From assembly GCF_047511655.1 (NCBI RefSeq), contig NC_133397.1, positions 17,261,501-17,325,500 of the forward strand: 64,000 bases of DNA, given 5' to 3'. Below the pieces are notes generated by a model. That model had not been told where the DNA came from. It searched no databases and was given only the letters and a program-made list of their open reading frames with translations. Position numbers and translations under genes: made by a program. Shown here in pieces: positions 34,885 to 46,462 of this stretch (position 1 is its first letter; each line of letters begins with the position of its first letter). The stretch comes from Castor canadensis (lineage: Eukaryota; Chordata; Mammalia; Rodentia; Castoridae).

Positions 34885-37080
34885 GAAGAGGTGTGAAAAT
34901 AATGCACATAAAACTTATCACTTAAAGTGCACAACTCAGTGGTATCTGGTACATTCACCACTATCCACTTGCAGAATATTTCATCATCCCAAAATAAAAG
35001 CTGATACCCATCAAGCAGTCACTTCTCATTCCGCCCTCCCTCAGGCAGTGGCAACCATCCATTGACTCTTCAGTTTGACTGTCCTGGGTATTTCATGTAA
35101 ATGGTATTGCATAGTAGATGGCCTTTGTGATTGGCTCCTTTCGCTCAGCTTAATGTTTTCAAGGTTCATCCACATTACAGCTAGTGCTCATGCACTGTGT
35201 GACTGAATAGTATTCCACTGGATGGGTCTAGAACATTTTGTTTATTTCTTCATCAGTTAATGGACATTGAGTTGTTTCTACAAACATTCTGTACACATTT
35301 TGTTCAAACGCCTGTCTTCAATTGTTTGGAGTTTATGTTAGGAGTGGGGTAGCTAGGTCATATCATTTCTTTTAAAAAGTTCTGACAAATCTTTTAAGAA
35401 CCACCAAACTGTTTTCCATAGTGACGGTACCACTTCACGTGCCCAGCAGCCTTATTTTAGAGTTCCAAATTCCCCACATCCTCACCAACATTTATTTTCC
35501 TTTTTTGTTTCAAACTTCAGCCTTTCTGGTAGATACGAAGGGTATGTTATACTGGCTTTGGTTTGCATTTTTCTGCTGAGTAATGACATTCATTGAGCAT
35601 TTTCAAGTTTGCTCTTTATATCTTCTTTGCAGAAATGTCTATTTAAGTCCTTTGCCTAGTTTTTAATTAGGCTGTTTTATTATTGAATTGTTATAGATAA
35701 CGATATAGTCTGGATTCTAGATCCTCATGAGATACATGGTTTGCAAATGTTTTCTCCCCTCTCTGAATTTTCTTTTTTTTTTTTTCTTTTTTCTTTTTCT
35801 TTTATTATTCATATGTGCATACAAGGCTTGGGTCATTTCTTCCCCCTGCCCCCACCCCCTCCCTTGCCACCCACTCCGCCCCCTCCCTCTCCCCCCCACC
35901 CCCTCAATACCCAGCAGAAACTATTTTGCCCTTATTTCTAATTTTGTTGTAGAGAGAGTATAAGCAATAATAGGAAGGAACAAGGGTTTTTGCTGATTGA
36001 GATAAGGATAGCTATACAGGGCACTGACTCACATTGATTTCCTGTGCGTGGGTGTTACCTTCTAAGATTAATTCTTTTTGATCTAACCTTTTTCTGAATT
36101 TTCTTTTTCACTCTCAATAGTGTCTTTTGAAGCACAAAACTTTTCTATTTTGTTAATATTCAATTTATATTTTTTCTTTGAGCTGCTTGTGCATTCAATG
36201 TCATAGCTAAAAGTCCATTGCTAAATCCTATTTTTCTCCTAAGAGTTTTGTAGTATTAATGCTTATGTTTACTCCTTTGATCCATCTTGAGTTAATTTTT
36301 ATATATGGTATGAGGTAGGGTCCAAATTCATTCTTTTACATGTAGCTGTTCCCTACCTAGAACCTTTTGTTAAAGAGACTATTCTGTCTGCATTGACTGA
36401 TCTTGTCACCCTAGGTAATGATCAAGTGCCACTCTCAGTTCCATTCCAAGTCTACACATTAATCTTGTGCCAATACCACACCATTTTCATTACTGTAACT
36501 CTGTAGTATTGGGCAATGAGTTCTCCAACTTTTTCTTTTTCAAAACTGCTTTGGCTATTCAGGGTACCTTGAAATTTCACATGAATATTAGGATTAGCTT
36601 TTTTGTTTCTATTTTTAAAAAAGGCCATTGGAATTTTGGTAGGGATGGAATTGATCATGGGATGTCTTCATTTCTTTATATCATTTAGCAGTTTCATAGC
36701 CTTCAGTGTATAAGTCTTTCACTTCTTTGGTTAAATTAATTTCCAAGTATTTTATCTTTTGGATGCTATTGTGCATAGAACTGTTTTCCTAATTTTCTTT
36801 TCATATTGTGTATAGAAACACAATTGATTTTTGTATGTTGATATTGTGTTCTTCAGTTTTGTTAAATCAATTTATTAGCTATAATAGTTTGTGCATGTAT
36901 TCTTTAGGACTATCTACATATAAGAGATGTCATCTGTAAAGGGACTCTTTTACTGCTTCTTTTATTATCTGGATGCCTTTTATTTCTTTTTCTTACCTAA
37001 TTACTTTGGCTAGAACTTGTTGACTACTAGTAGAAGCAAGCATTTTGTCTTACTGCTGATCTCAGGGGAAAGTTTTCAGT
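34885..37080 (-). mobile_element. Ancient L1M-type LINE, interrupted at 35778-36092
   Basis: The minus-strand L1 starts with a degenerate 3' UTR ('aacttatcacttaaagtgc', 'cagtggtatctggtacattc') on its left. It continues into ORF2 remnants ('attgagttgtttctacaaac', 'tccatcttgagttaattttt', 'taccacaccattttcattac'). Many frame breaks are present and no functional domain is open. A younger L1 3' end is nested within it. Confidence 0.85.
35778..36092 (-). mobile_element. Young L1 3' UTR insertion, 5'-truncated
   Basis: This copy is nearly identical over about 300 bp to the 3' UTR of the L1 at 32723-33490. It has the same 'ttattcatatgtgcatac', the C-rich tract (35840-35905) and 'tacccagcagaaactatttt'. 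The target-site duplication TCTGAATTTTCTTTTT lies at 35762-35777 and 36093-36108. It is truncated inside the 3' UTR and carries no ORF. Confidence 0.9.
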
Positions 37081-38049
37081 CTTCCCCCCCAACCTCCCCT
37101 ATGCTTTCCTGCCTCTCATTGGCTCCTCTCTCCAGGGTGCCTTGTTCTCTATCCCTGCTCACTGAGCTGCTCTAGGGGAAACTACTCTCCAGTCTTTGCT
37201 ATATTCACATCCTCAAATCCCCACTTCTGCCCCCACTTTCTAGTTAAATGTCCCATTTTTCAAACTAAGGGTGCTTAGAGGAGTGCCTGAGCCTCACTCA
37301 TGTGCCCCACTAGTCAATCAGCACATTCCCTCTCTTGCCCTTTCCCATAGCACTAAGCACGGAGGAGGTGGGTGGGTCTCGTAAATGCTGGGGTCTCCAT
37401 ACACACCTATTTTGACAAGACTAAGAGGTCAGGCTTGTTGAGAAGAGCTGTGTTGGTGCTTTCCTGGAACAGGAAAAACAAATCCTTACACCTTCCAGCT
37501 TGATTGGCAGGAGCCCAGAGAGAACTCATGGCCATCTAGGAAACACAAGTGTTGCAGAGCACCTGGCTCCATGGCAGGTGGAGCCTGCCGACAAGACATG
37601 GAATCCCCTGTTTGTGGGAAGAACCTTCCATCCCTTTCCTCTCAGCTGGAGGGGAATCCTGGAAGTGCCTACTTTACTGCCCTGGGGACCAGACACCTCT
37701 GTGAAGGCAATGACTGGAGACCCACACACTGGGTTTGGAGCACAAACCCAGCATGAGGAGCTAGAATGAGCCCACCTCCCTGCTTCCAGCTGAGCCAGTG
37801 CATTTGAAGGACAATGTAGGCAGTTTCTCTGCGACCCCTCAGCTCTGCTCTGAAATGACGGCAGTCTGCTGGAACCCTCAACCAGGATTGGCACCAAATG
37901 ACTCCCAGAAGAACTGGACAAAACTATCACCATAGTGGGACATAGTAACATCCTCTCTCAGAAACGATGTGTCAGTGGACCCAGAGTAAACAAGTACAGA
38001 AGTCTGAGCAACAGTAAGTTTGAAACTATTAACATTCTCCAAACAAGGT
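37081..38049. other. Intergenic sequence, no gene recognised
   Basis: Unique, CpG-poor sequence. The overlapping minus- and plus-strand frames of 60-141 codons at 37500-37951 have no recognisable domains. Confidence 0.5.
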
Positions 38050-38985
38050 ATATATTTTAAGTATCCATCGAACATTTATTAAGAACTGGTTTATAATATG
38101 TACGTGTATATATTTGGTTGCAAAAAATTAACTTAGAAAAGTAATTTTTTACTTAAAAGTTGTACAGATTCCCATTCTCAAACCAAAATAAAATAAAACT
38201 AAAAATGAATTATAAGGATAATAATACTAGACAGAAAACCTGGGGGGAAAATGCAAAATGCTAGTATTTTAAACAGATTTTTAGTTTTAAATAAGAAATA
38301 AAAACTTCAAATTTAGTCATCTTGAAAATTAATTAAAAATGAGAACACCACATGATAAATTGTATGGGAAGTAGCCAAATTGTGCTCAGATGACATTTTT
38401 GTAGCCTGAAGTGTTTTTCACTTTTTACTTAAACAACAAAAGGAAAAGTAAAGAAAAATTTGACATGATTAAAAAAGAGGACTAAAAATTGAAAGGAAAC
38501 TGAATGAAAGTTAATAGAAATTGATGAGTTAAATAGAAAAAAAATAGTAACACCGATCTTTAAAATCAAAATTAGTTTTTGTTGTTGTTTGGAGATAGGT
38601 TCTTGCTATATGTAGCCCAGGCTGGTATATATAGCAAGAACTCTTGATCCTCCTGCCTCAGATTCCTGGGAATGGGATTATAGGCATGAACCACCATGCC
38701 TGTCTTCAAAACTAGTTTTTAGAAAAGACTAACATTATATATTTCCCACAAATATAAGTAGTAAAGAAGGGAAACAAGTAACTCTAGAAATGAAAACTGA
38801 ACTGGTGTCATAAATACACAAATAATTTTTAAAGTCATAAGAGAATAAGATATATATTTGAGATCTAGATAAAGTAGATAATTTTTCTAGAAAAATATAA
38901 AGAATCAAAGTTAACTTGAAAAGAATAAGAAAAACAGGCTAATATCCATAGAAGAAACAGAGATAATAATCAGTGAACCAAGTCT
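38050..38985 (+). mobile_element. Probable ancient L1 fragment, AT-rich, interrupted by B1
   Basis: Very A-rich plus-strand sequence ('aaaaattgaaaggaaactg', 'gacattatatatttcccac' type words, 'ctagaaaaatataaagaatc') is typical of degraded L1 ORF2. A B1 SINE at 38577-38704 splits it, flanked by near-identical 'caaaa(t/c)tagttttt' direct repeats. Confidence 0.55.
38577..38704 (-). mobile_element. B1-type SINE
   Basis: 'ggagataggttcttgctat', 'gtagcccaggctggtat', 'gatcctcctgcctcag' and 'gaaccaccatgcctgtc' form a reversed B1. Flanking direct repeats start at about 38567 and 38706. Confidence 0.85.
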
Positions 38986-40264
38986 CTTTGAAGACAGGCT
39001 CAGGAAGGGGCACAACTAAATGAGACAGGTGAGAATGAGGTGGGGGGAGCAGAGGTACATCCAAGCCTGGGGAGCTGGATAGAGACTTTGTCCATAGCTT
39101 TGCCTTTTTGCAAAGGTCATTCTGCTGTCCTGATCTCCACGTGAACCTGGGGACCCCATTCTTGGATTGGGGCTGTCAGGCTCTCCAACTTAAACTTAGT
39201 ACTCTTGAACCTCAGTTAAGCCCAAAGCACTAATGCCAAGGGGGAAAAATGAGTTCAGGGAGTCTGCCTCTCACTCAGTAACAATAATGATGTTTCAGGC
39301 TAAGGAGGGGGACAGGAAATGTTTGTAAAGCTCCTAGTTTGTAGCCGTGCAGTGTTTATAGTCCTGATACAACCATTCAACAAAAATACCCCCAAACAAC
39401 AACAACAAAACAAAGCAAAATACTTTCCCCCCATCCTATCGGTGCGCTGTGCAGCAGGGTGGGTCTTGCCCTGGGCAGTGGAGGCTGGGGGCCCCAACAG
39501 ACCCCCCACCCTGCTGTTTCAACAGACCCGTGAGGAGCCTGTAGTCTGCAGGCTGCAGGTCGTCACTCTCTGACTACTAAGAGCCATACAGCCACATTTC
39601 CTTGATCTCAACAAGTAAATGTCCAGCTTTTTCTGAACCAAAGGGGGCCTGGTGAGACCTTTGGCAGGACTGAAGCTTCAACACCTGCTCCAGGAGTCCA
39701 GGTGGACCAGGGGTCTCCTCATAGGAAGGTGTGTCCTCTTGAAGTCCATGTAACCTGGGTTCCCGAGCTTGCTGACGGGTTGGGGTAGAGGAACGCACCC
39801 CGGGCATGTCTTCCTCAGCCTGAGGCTGCTCTCAGCTTGGCCCCAGGAGGGCAGAGAGAAGGGAGGATGAGTCTGTGCTTCTTGGTGGCTTTGCTCATCT
39901 GCACTGCACCCACCTCTGAGAGGTCCTGAGCTCTACTGTGAAATGTGTGTCCCACTTGCCTGTCCAGGACAGCACAGGGCAACTTCAGAAAGAAAGATGA
40001 AAATCACACAGAGCAGATGCTTTCAAGGAACTAAGGTCAGCAGGTGCCTAGGGCTCCAGGCAGACTGGGAATTTTGACCCCTCATTTCTCCAGAGGACTA
40101 TCCCTTTTCCTTCTGCTGAACCAGAAACCCTATCACAGTCAGCAAAATGTTTGCGGAGCCTCACCTGGAGTCCAGGTGGGGACATCATGAAAGGTGGGGA
40201 TACAGGGACCAACATCCAAGAGCAGCAGGTGTCTTCCAGGTTAAGGGACCCTCCTCCTTATGCT
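38986..40264. other. Intergenic sequence, no gene recognised
   Basis: Unique sequence. A small CAA-rich patch lies at about 39395-39420. No exon or confident repeat was seen. Confidence 0.5.
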
Positions 40265-41445
40265 TCTTTTATTTTTGTTTGTAAACATATTTAATTTTTT
40301 GCAGCAGTTTTAGGTTCACAGCAAAATTAAACAGAAAGCACAGAATTCCCATACATTTCTGCCCCATATATGCATACCCTCCCCACTATTGAATCCTGCA
40401 CAGAGATTCATTTGATGAATCTACACGAACGCCTCATTATCCCCCAAAGTCTATAGCATACATCCTGGCTTTTACTCTTGGTGTGCATTCTGAGGGTTTT
40501 GACAATTGTAAAATAATGTGTATCTACCACTATAGGATCACACAGAGCAGTTTCCCTGTGTAAATATCCTGTATTTTGCCTACTCATCTCTACTTCCCTT
40601 CTAGCCTTCAGAAATCATCGAACTTTCTGGTATTGACTTTCCCAGTTATAGGACTGGAATCTTATGGCATGCAGCCTTCAGATTGGTATCTTTTGCTTAG
40701 TACTGTGCACTTAAGGTTCCTTCCTAATCGTAAATTCTGTTCTCTGGATTATCACAGTTTATTTATCCACTCACCTACCTCAGGGAAGTTTTCTTGCTTC
40801 CATGTTTTGGCAATTATGAGTAAAGTCACTGCCGTAAACATCCATTTCCAAGTTTTTGTGTGGACATAAGTTTTGAACTCCTTTGGATAAATACTAAGGA
40901 GCATGATCACTGGACCCTCAGGTAAATATTTACCTTGGGACTGCAGTTCCTTCTTTAACAGCATTATTGAGGTATAACTTAAATGCAATAAAACTCCCTC
41001 ATTTTAAGTGCCCAATTTGATGAGTTTTGGTAAATGTTTAGAGTCACGCTCAATTTTTAGACATGTCTATACTTTCAATGGTTTCCTCAGTTGTCTCTTG
41101 CCTATTCCCAGCCCCAAGCCACTACCATCTGCTCTGTTGCTATGGTTTTGCCTTTTCCAGAAGTCCATATAAGTGGGCTAGTGTATAGCTTTTGTGTGTG
41201 TTTTCTTTCACTAGCATTTTTCTGAGATCCACTCACAACTATATTCACTGGAATTTTTTCTTTTCTGCACTGAATGGCACTGCACCGTATATGGATGCAC
41301 CACCATTTGTCCACTGTCTGGTTGATGGATATTTGAGTAGCTTCCTGTGGACAGAGGGAAGTGCTAAGAATAACACTGCTATGAACATCCGTGCGTACAT
41401 GTCTCTGTGGCTTCTTCTGGAAGGAAGGGGGTTGTTGGCTCACTG
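40265..41445 (-). mobile_element. Two tandem ancient L1M 3' fragments
   Basis: One 3' UTR starts at about 40290 ('gcagcagttttaggttcac', 'gcaaaattaaacagaaagc') and runs into ORF2 remnants ('agtttatttatccactcacc'). A second 3' UTR starts at about 40960 ('cattattgaggtataactta') and again runs into ORF2 remnants ('gtccactgtctggttgatgg'). Both are minus-strand, old and frame-broken. Confidence 0.8.
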
Positions 41446-42189
41446 AGACCCAGAGTGAGCAGGCTGTGGAGGGGGAAACTGGGGAGGCATAGAGTAGAAA
41501 GAAAGGGCAGCTTCAGACTCTCCTTACAAGCCAGCAAGGCCACAGCCACAGAACTGTCAGCTGCCTCTCCCCAAAACCTCCTTCCCTGCCCTGCCCAGCC
41601 TGTTGCTCTGAACAAAAGGTCAGGGGCTGGGAGAGGAAGGACGATGTGTTTATTTCCTCATCTCCATGGTGCTGAGAAAACTATGTGGTCTGCAGTATGT
41701 GGTGAGCTGGGATGAGCTCCCTGCTGCCATGGCCCTGCTGATGTTATTAGGAATCCTAGTCTGAATGGCTTTCTTCCAGCACATTCCACGCCTTCTCCAT
41801 GACCCACCCAGATTTAGCCCCTGGTCGTATCCCAGAATCCCTCAGTCTCCAGTCTCCTCAGTGCTGGGGTCCCTCACTGGGTCTCAAGTGGTTCTGCATG
41901 GATGGTCTCCTATGACCCCCATCCTACTGAGAGGTGGCAGAAACAGACCTTACCCCACCTGGCAGGCCAAGTCTCAGAGAAGCTGAGAGGCATTAAATGA
42001 CACAGCTCATGAGAGGTGAGTCCCCTATCACCTCCATCCACTCCAAGATCAATCCCATCACCTTTCCTCTCCTCCAAGAGCCTGGCTGTCCTTGTTAGAG
42101 GAAAATGAGCACATTTAAACCCCAGATTTCCTTAGGCCACAGTAGACAAACTGAATGACAACTCAACAGAAGTTTAATTATTCACATAT
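41446..42189. other. Intergenic sequence, no gene recognised
   Basis: Unique sequence. The short overlapping frames have no recognisable domain. Confidence 0.5.
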
Positions 42190-42400
42190 AAGGTATACAA
42201 CACACCAAGTATGGATCAAAGAACTTTCCAAACATTGGCTCATTTCAACTTTATAACTACTGTAACAGACAAGTTCAATTGTGATTCTCATTTTACAGGT
42301 AAGGAAACTGAGGAGCAGAGAGGTTAAGGCACTGGTCACTTAGCTAGGGGCCAGAGAGCCAGAAGGTGACTTACACTTTAAGCCACTGTATCCTGGAGCT
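42190..42400 (+). repeat. MIR SINE
   Basis: 'aacattggctcatttcaac', 'gattctcattttacagg', 'taaggaaactgaggagcag', 'aggttaaggcactgg' and 'cttagctaggggccag' make a nearly complete MIR on the plus strand. Confidence 0.85.
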
Positions 42401-42424
42401 ATGGATTTGTTTTTTCTAGTCATT

Positions 42425-43035
42425 ACATTTTTTTAATAGTTTTATTGAGGTATAACTTATATACCAAAAAATTCACCCAATTAAGAGTAGAATAAAACGA
42501 TTTTAATAATTTCACAGAGTTGTGTAATCATCACAATTCAATTTTAGAACTTTCTATCACCCCAAGAACCATCCTGTGCCCACGTGCAGTTCTGACACCT
42601 GGCCTGAGGCACCAACTAATCTACTTTCGGTCTCTGTAGATTTGCTCTGGAAATTTCATGAAGTAGAATCGTCAGTATGTGGTCTTTTGAGTCTTTCACT
42701 TAGCATAATATTTTTGAGGTTGATCTATATTGTAGCATGTATTGCCCTTAATTTTTTTTATGGCAAATAATTTTCCATTGTATGGATATACTGCATTTTG
42801 ATTATCCATTTGCTGGTTGATGGACTTTTTGGTTGTTTCCACTTTTTCGCTCTGATGAATCTGGTGTTGTGAACATTGTGTACAAGTCTTTGTGTAGACA
42901 TATATTTGTTTCCCTTTCTCTCTGGACATCTGTCTACCAGTGGAGTTACTGGGTTGCATGGTAAACTTATGTCCAACTTTTTAAAAAACTGCCAAACTTC
43001 TTCCAAGGCATTGCACCATTTTCCACTCCCACACT
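42425..43035 (-). mobile_element. Ancient L1M 3' end
   Basis: The 3' UTR motif 'tttattgaggtataacttat' is followed by ORF2 remnants ('ccatttgctggttgatgg', 'aacttatgtccaacttttt'). It is minus-strand and shares the same 3' UTR family as the element at 40960. Confidence 0.85.
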
Positions 43036-43844
43036 CAGGGATTACTCAGCCTGGGAAGCCAGAGCCACCTGCCCAATTAGGGCAGGTCAATCCTATAACC
43101 AGCCTGGAGAGTGAGGTAAGGCTATTGGGCACCTGCTCTGCCCCTGTGCAGCTTCAAATGTCTGGGAAACAGGTGAACAAAAATCTGCTGTTCTACTTTC
43201 TAGTCCAAAAACTTTGCTCTCTGGGACCTAGAGTACTTGTTAGGGGAAGTCAGCAAAGTGGACAATAAACCAAAAAGGAAAATGTGGAGATGCCAACAGC
43301 CTGCACCACAGAGGTAGGAAACCATCTTGAGGGAAGAGAGTCCTTCACAGCCCTCATGCTCTGGAAGCTTTGGGGTCCCACCACCCTGGCTTTCTCAACC
43401 TCCTCCAGATCCTTTCTCAGCCTCCTCCAGATCTTTTCTCAATCCAAGGCTCAGTGAGAGGATAATGAGGAGATGGAAGGAGAGAAGCCCCAGAAGCCAG
43501 CTCTTCAGTAAGGCCCTGGAGTGTCTTCTCTGTGAGAGATGACCCTCCCCGGGCTGTACTGCCCTTCAGGAAGAGGGGAAGGAATCCCGCTGCCCCCACT
43601 TATCAGTGCAAACCACTCTGAACTTCGCTGATGCTCCAATGAGGCAGGAAGCCAAAGAACAGAATCAGAACTAGGAACTCAGAACAGAGCCTGGCACAGA
43701 GGCCATGGCTTTGCAGGGCAGGAGGCAACACTTTCTATCTGGGAAGTGAAGTAAGGTTTCACCTGGGCCGACTCCTGAATGCAAAATGCTCAGTGCAGGA
43801 CGTGACTGTCCTGGGTTGAGGAGAGGCCCTTCACATTCATGTCT
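43036..43844. other. Intergenic sequence with 22-bp tandem repeat
   Basis: Unique sequence. A 22-mer beginning 'tttctcaacctcctccag' is repeated at 43391-43412 and 43413-43434 with two differences, plus a partial third unit to 43442. No exon is supported. Confidence 0.55.
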
Positions 43845-44219
43845 ACTTGGAACCTGTGAAGACAGGCTTCTTTGGAAATAGGTCTCTGCAGATTTGATTA
43901 AGGATGAGGTACACTGGATTAATGGTGGCCCTAATCCAATGACTGGTGCTCTTACAAAAGGGATATGTGAACACACAAAGGAGACATGGAGGGAGTTTGT
44001 CTCATGAAGATGGAGTGATGCAGCTACAAACCAATGAATGCCAAGGGTTGCCAGCAGCCACCAGAAGCTAGGAAGAAGCAAGGAAGGGTTCTCCCCTTAC
44101 AGCCTTAGAGATATGACTCTGTTAACACCTTGATTTTAGACTTCTGATCACCAGAACGTGAAAGGAGTAATTTCGTTGTTTAAGCCATGTTATTATGGCA
44201 GCTCTCGGACACTGATGCA
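43845..44219 (+). mobile_element. MLT1-type MaLR LTR, 5'-truncated
   Basis: 'ggtggccctaatccaatgac', 'ggagtgatgcagctac', 'ggttgccagcagccacc', 'aacaccttgattttagac' and 'tgttattatggcagctc' occur in LTR order on the plus strand. The first ~60 bases of the LTR are missing or unrecognisable. Confidence 0.82.
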
Positions 44220-46408
44220 GGGACTAAAACCTGGGCTTGGGCTTTCCTCAACTGTGCACGCTGACAGGTGACAGAGAGGGGAGAAACTGGGGCACAGATA
44301 GGGTGGGTGGAGGGGGAGGCGCCTCTATTACTGGCACCTGATGGTTGGACAGGAGACCCAAAGAATGGAACTAAAGCTAGCAGCTCAGCATGGCTCCTGG
44401 TAGGACCGGTTTTAACGGCTCATTTTCCAGCTTTGTGCCCTCCATGGTGCCTGGAACAGACCCTGCAGCCAACAGATCCATGGGAATGCCGACTGCCAGC
44501 AGAGGCCTGGTCTCTCTCATGCCCTCTGAACACCAAAGGTCTACCTGCCAGATCCCTTACTCCTACTCTGTTGTACTGCATGGTCTGTGTCCTTGTCTTG
44601 CTCCCAATGGCTTGTGTTCATGTGCCCTGCCACTGCCACCAGCATGATATGACCAGGACAGCTGATCTGCTTTTTTCTTGCTCTCCTAGGCCTCTCCCAA
44701 CCTAATTCCCTGGGACTGACAGGACACTGGAGCTGCACACTGAATACTGTGTTTGGAGATAAGGAAAGGACAACACGACTAGTGAGCTGGGCTGGAGGGC
44801 GATAATCCAGCTTTACCAAAAATGTGATTCCAAGGCTGAGTTGGCAGAGAAGCATCGGCCCTCTGAAAGTTATCAATAGAGAGCCTGCTTACTAAGCGAT
44901 GTGCTGAGCCCGTAATCCTCATGCCAGAATCTGCAGCTTTATTCTGAGGAGAACCCCGGAAATGCAATCCCTTGGCTCTCACCAGTGGCCAGGGCCATGC
45001 AAAGCAAGAGCCAGAGATCAGCAGGCAGGAGAGGGACAGATGTTTACGCATAGTGTTGTATTCACTGCACAATGCCTGGCATGGAATCAACAGTCAACGA
45101 CTGGGCTGGATGCTCCACTGAGCTGAAGCTGACAGGGCTCTGACCACCTACCTGGTCACTGCCACTTTGGATTAGTAGCCAGTTAGTACTGGACAGGGGT
45201 CCCTGTGTGAGTAACTAGGGTAACCAGCTCACTGAAACTCCATCAGGCATGGATAGGACTTCATGTTCACATAAGCCCAGTGGCGAATCTCATTCAGTAC
45301 TCTGTAAGGGACATCCCATAGCTCAGCTGGACTGGAACCCAGGCCCTTTCATAACCATATTGCCTGACTGCTGCTTCACCAAGATGCTGTAGGCCACATG
45401 ATAACCAGCTGGCTTTCGCTGCCATCCCACCACCAGCCCGTTGGTCACTTTTCCCCAACCCTGAGGCCTGAGGGCGCAGAGTGGAGGATGGTTTGGGACA
45501 GAATCTGCAGGGAGTGGAACCATCCAAAGCCATAACTGAAGGCTTAGCCACTCAAAGGGACTCTGACTTTGGGCAGCTATCGGTCTACATGAAGACATAG
45601 AAGTATTGGGAAGTGGCTGATACCCAGTTAGGGCCACCACCCAGTGGACATATTGATGACTCTGTGGCCCTTTCTCAAGATGTGCTCGGCTGTGCAGGAG
45701 GTGAGCTGGAGAACCAAGCAGGAATTTGCACATCAGCCTAACACTGGGAATTCAATCAACCACACAGTGTGTCAACACAATATAAACTAGGCATAAAGGT
45801 GACAGGCATGAAGGCCATGGGCCCCCAAACAGCAGCTAGACTTTGCTGTCTCGCCTACATCTGGCATGAGGACCCAAGCCTCAGTGCAACCCAATGAGCA
45901 CACAAGGGTGAGCCGAGGTCTACACAGAGCATTGAGCTGGTGGTGGGAGCAGAGCTCAATGTGTGGGTACTCTTCAGTGACTCCCAGGATGTTAGGCCAG
46001 CCAGGGCAGCCCTAAGATTGGGATTTTCCATAAGGACTAGCATGAGTTCATGACTTCCTGAAAAGGACAATGCTGGGAGGAAGGGAGCAGTAGACCCAGC
46101 CATAAGCAGCACATCCTGTCCACAGGCTCACAACAGCCTTCAAAATAAACAAACACTGTTGTCCAAATTCAACCTCTCAGTTTCTCTTCCACAGCAAACT
46201 CTCAATGCTCTTGGGTCAAGCAGTCCTCAGAACAGCCTAATGGTTTGCCCTTGGGAACGACACTCCAATTCAACACTGCCTACAGGATTCCCACTGTGGG
46301 GGAAGAGAGGCCTTGATGTCAGCTTAGTCTGCCCTACCCACAGCCTCCCTGGCTCCCTGGAAACCCACTTTTGGTTCTGCAGTAGATGTCAGCCTGCAAA
46401 GCTTGTCA

Positions 46409-46462
<54 letters not shown>

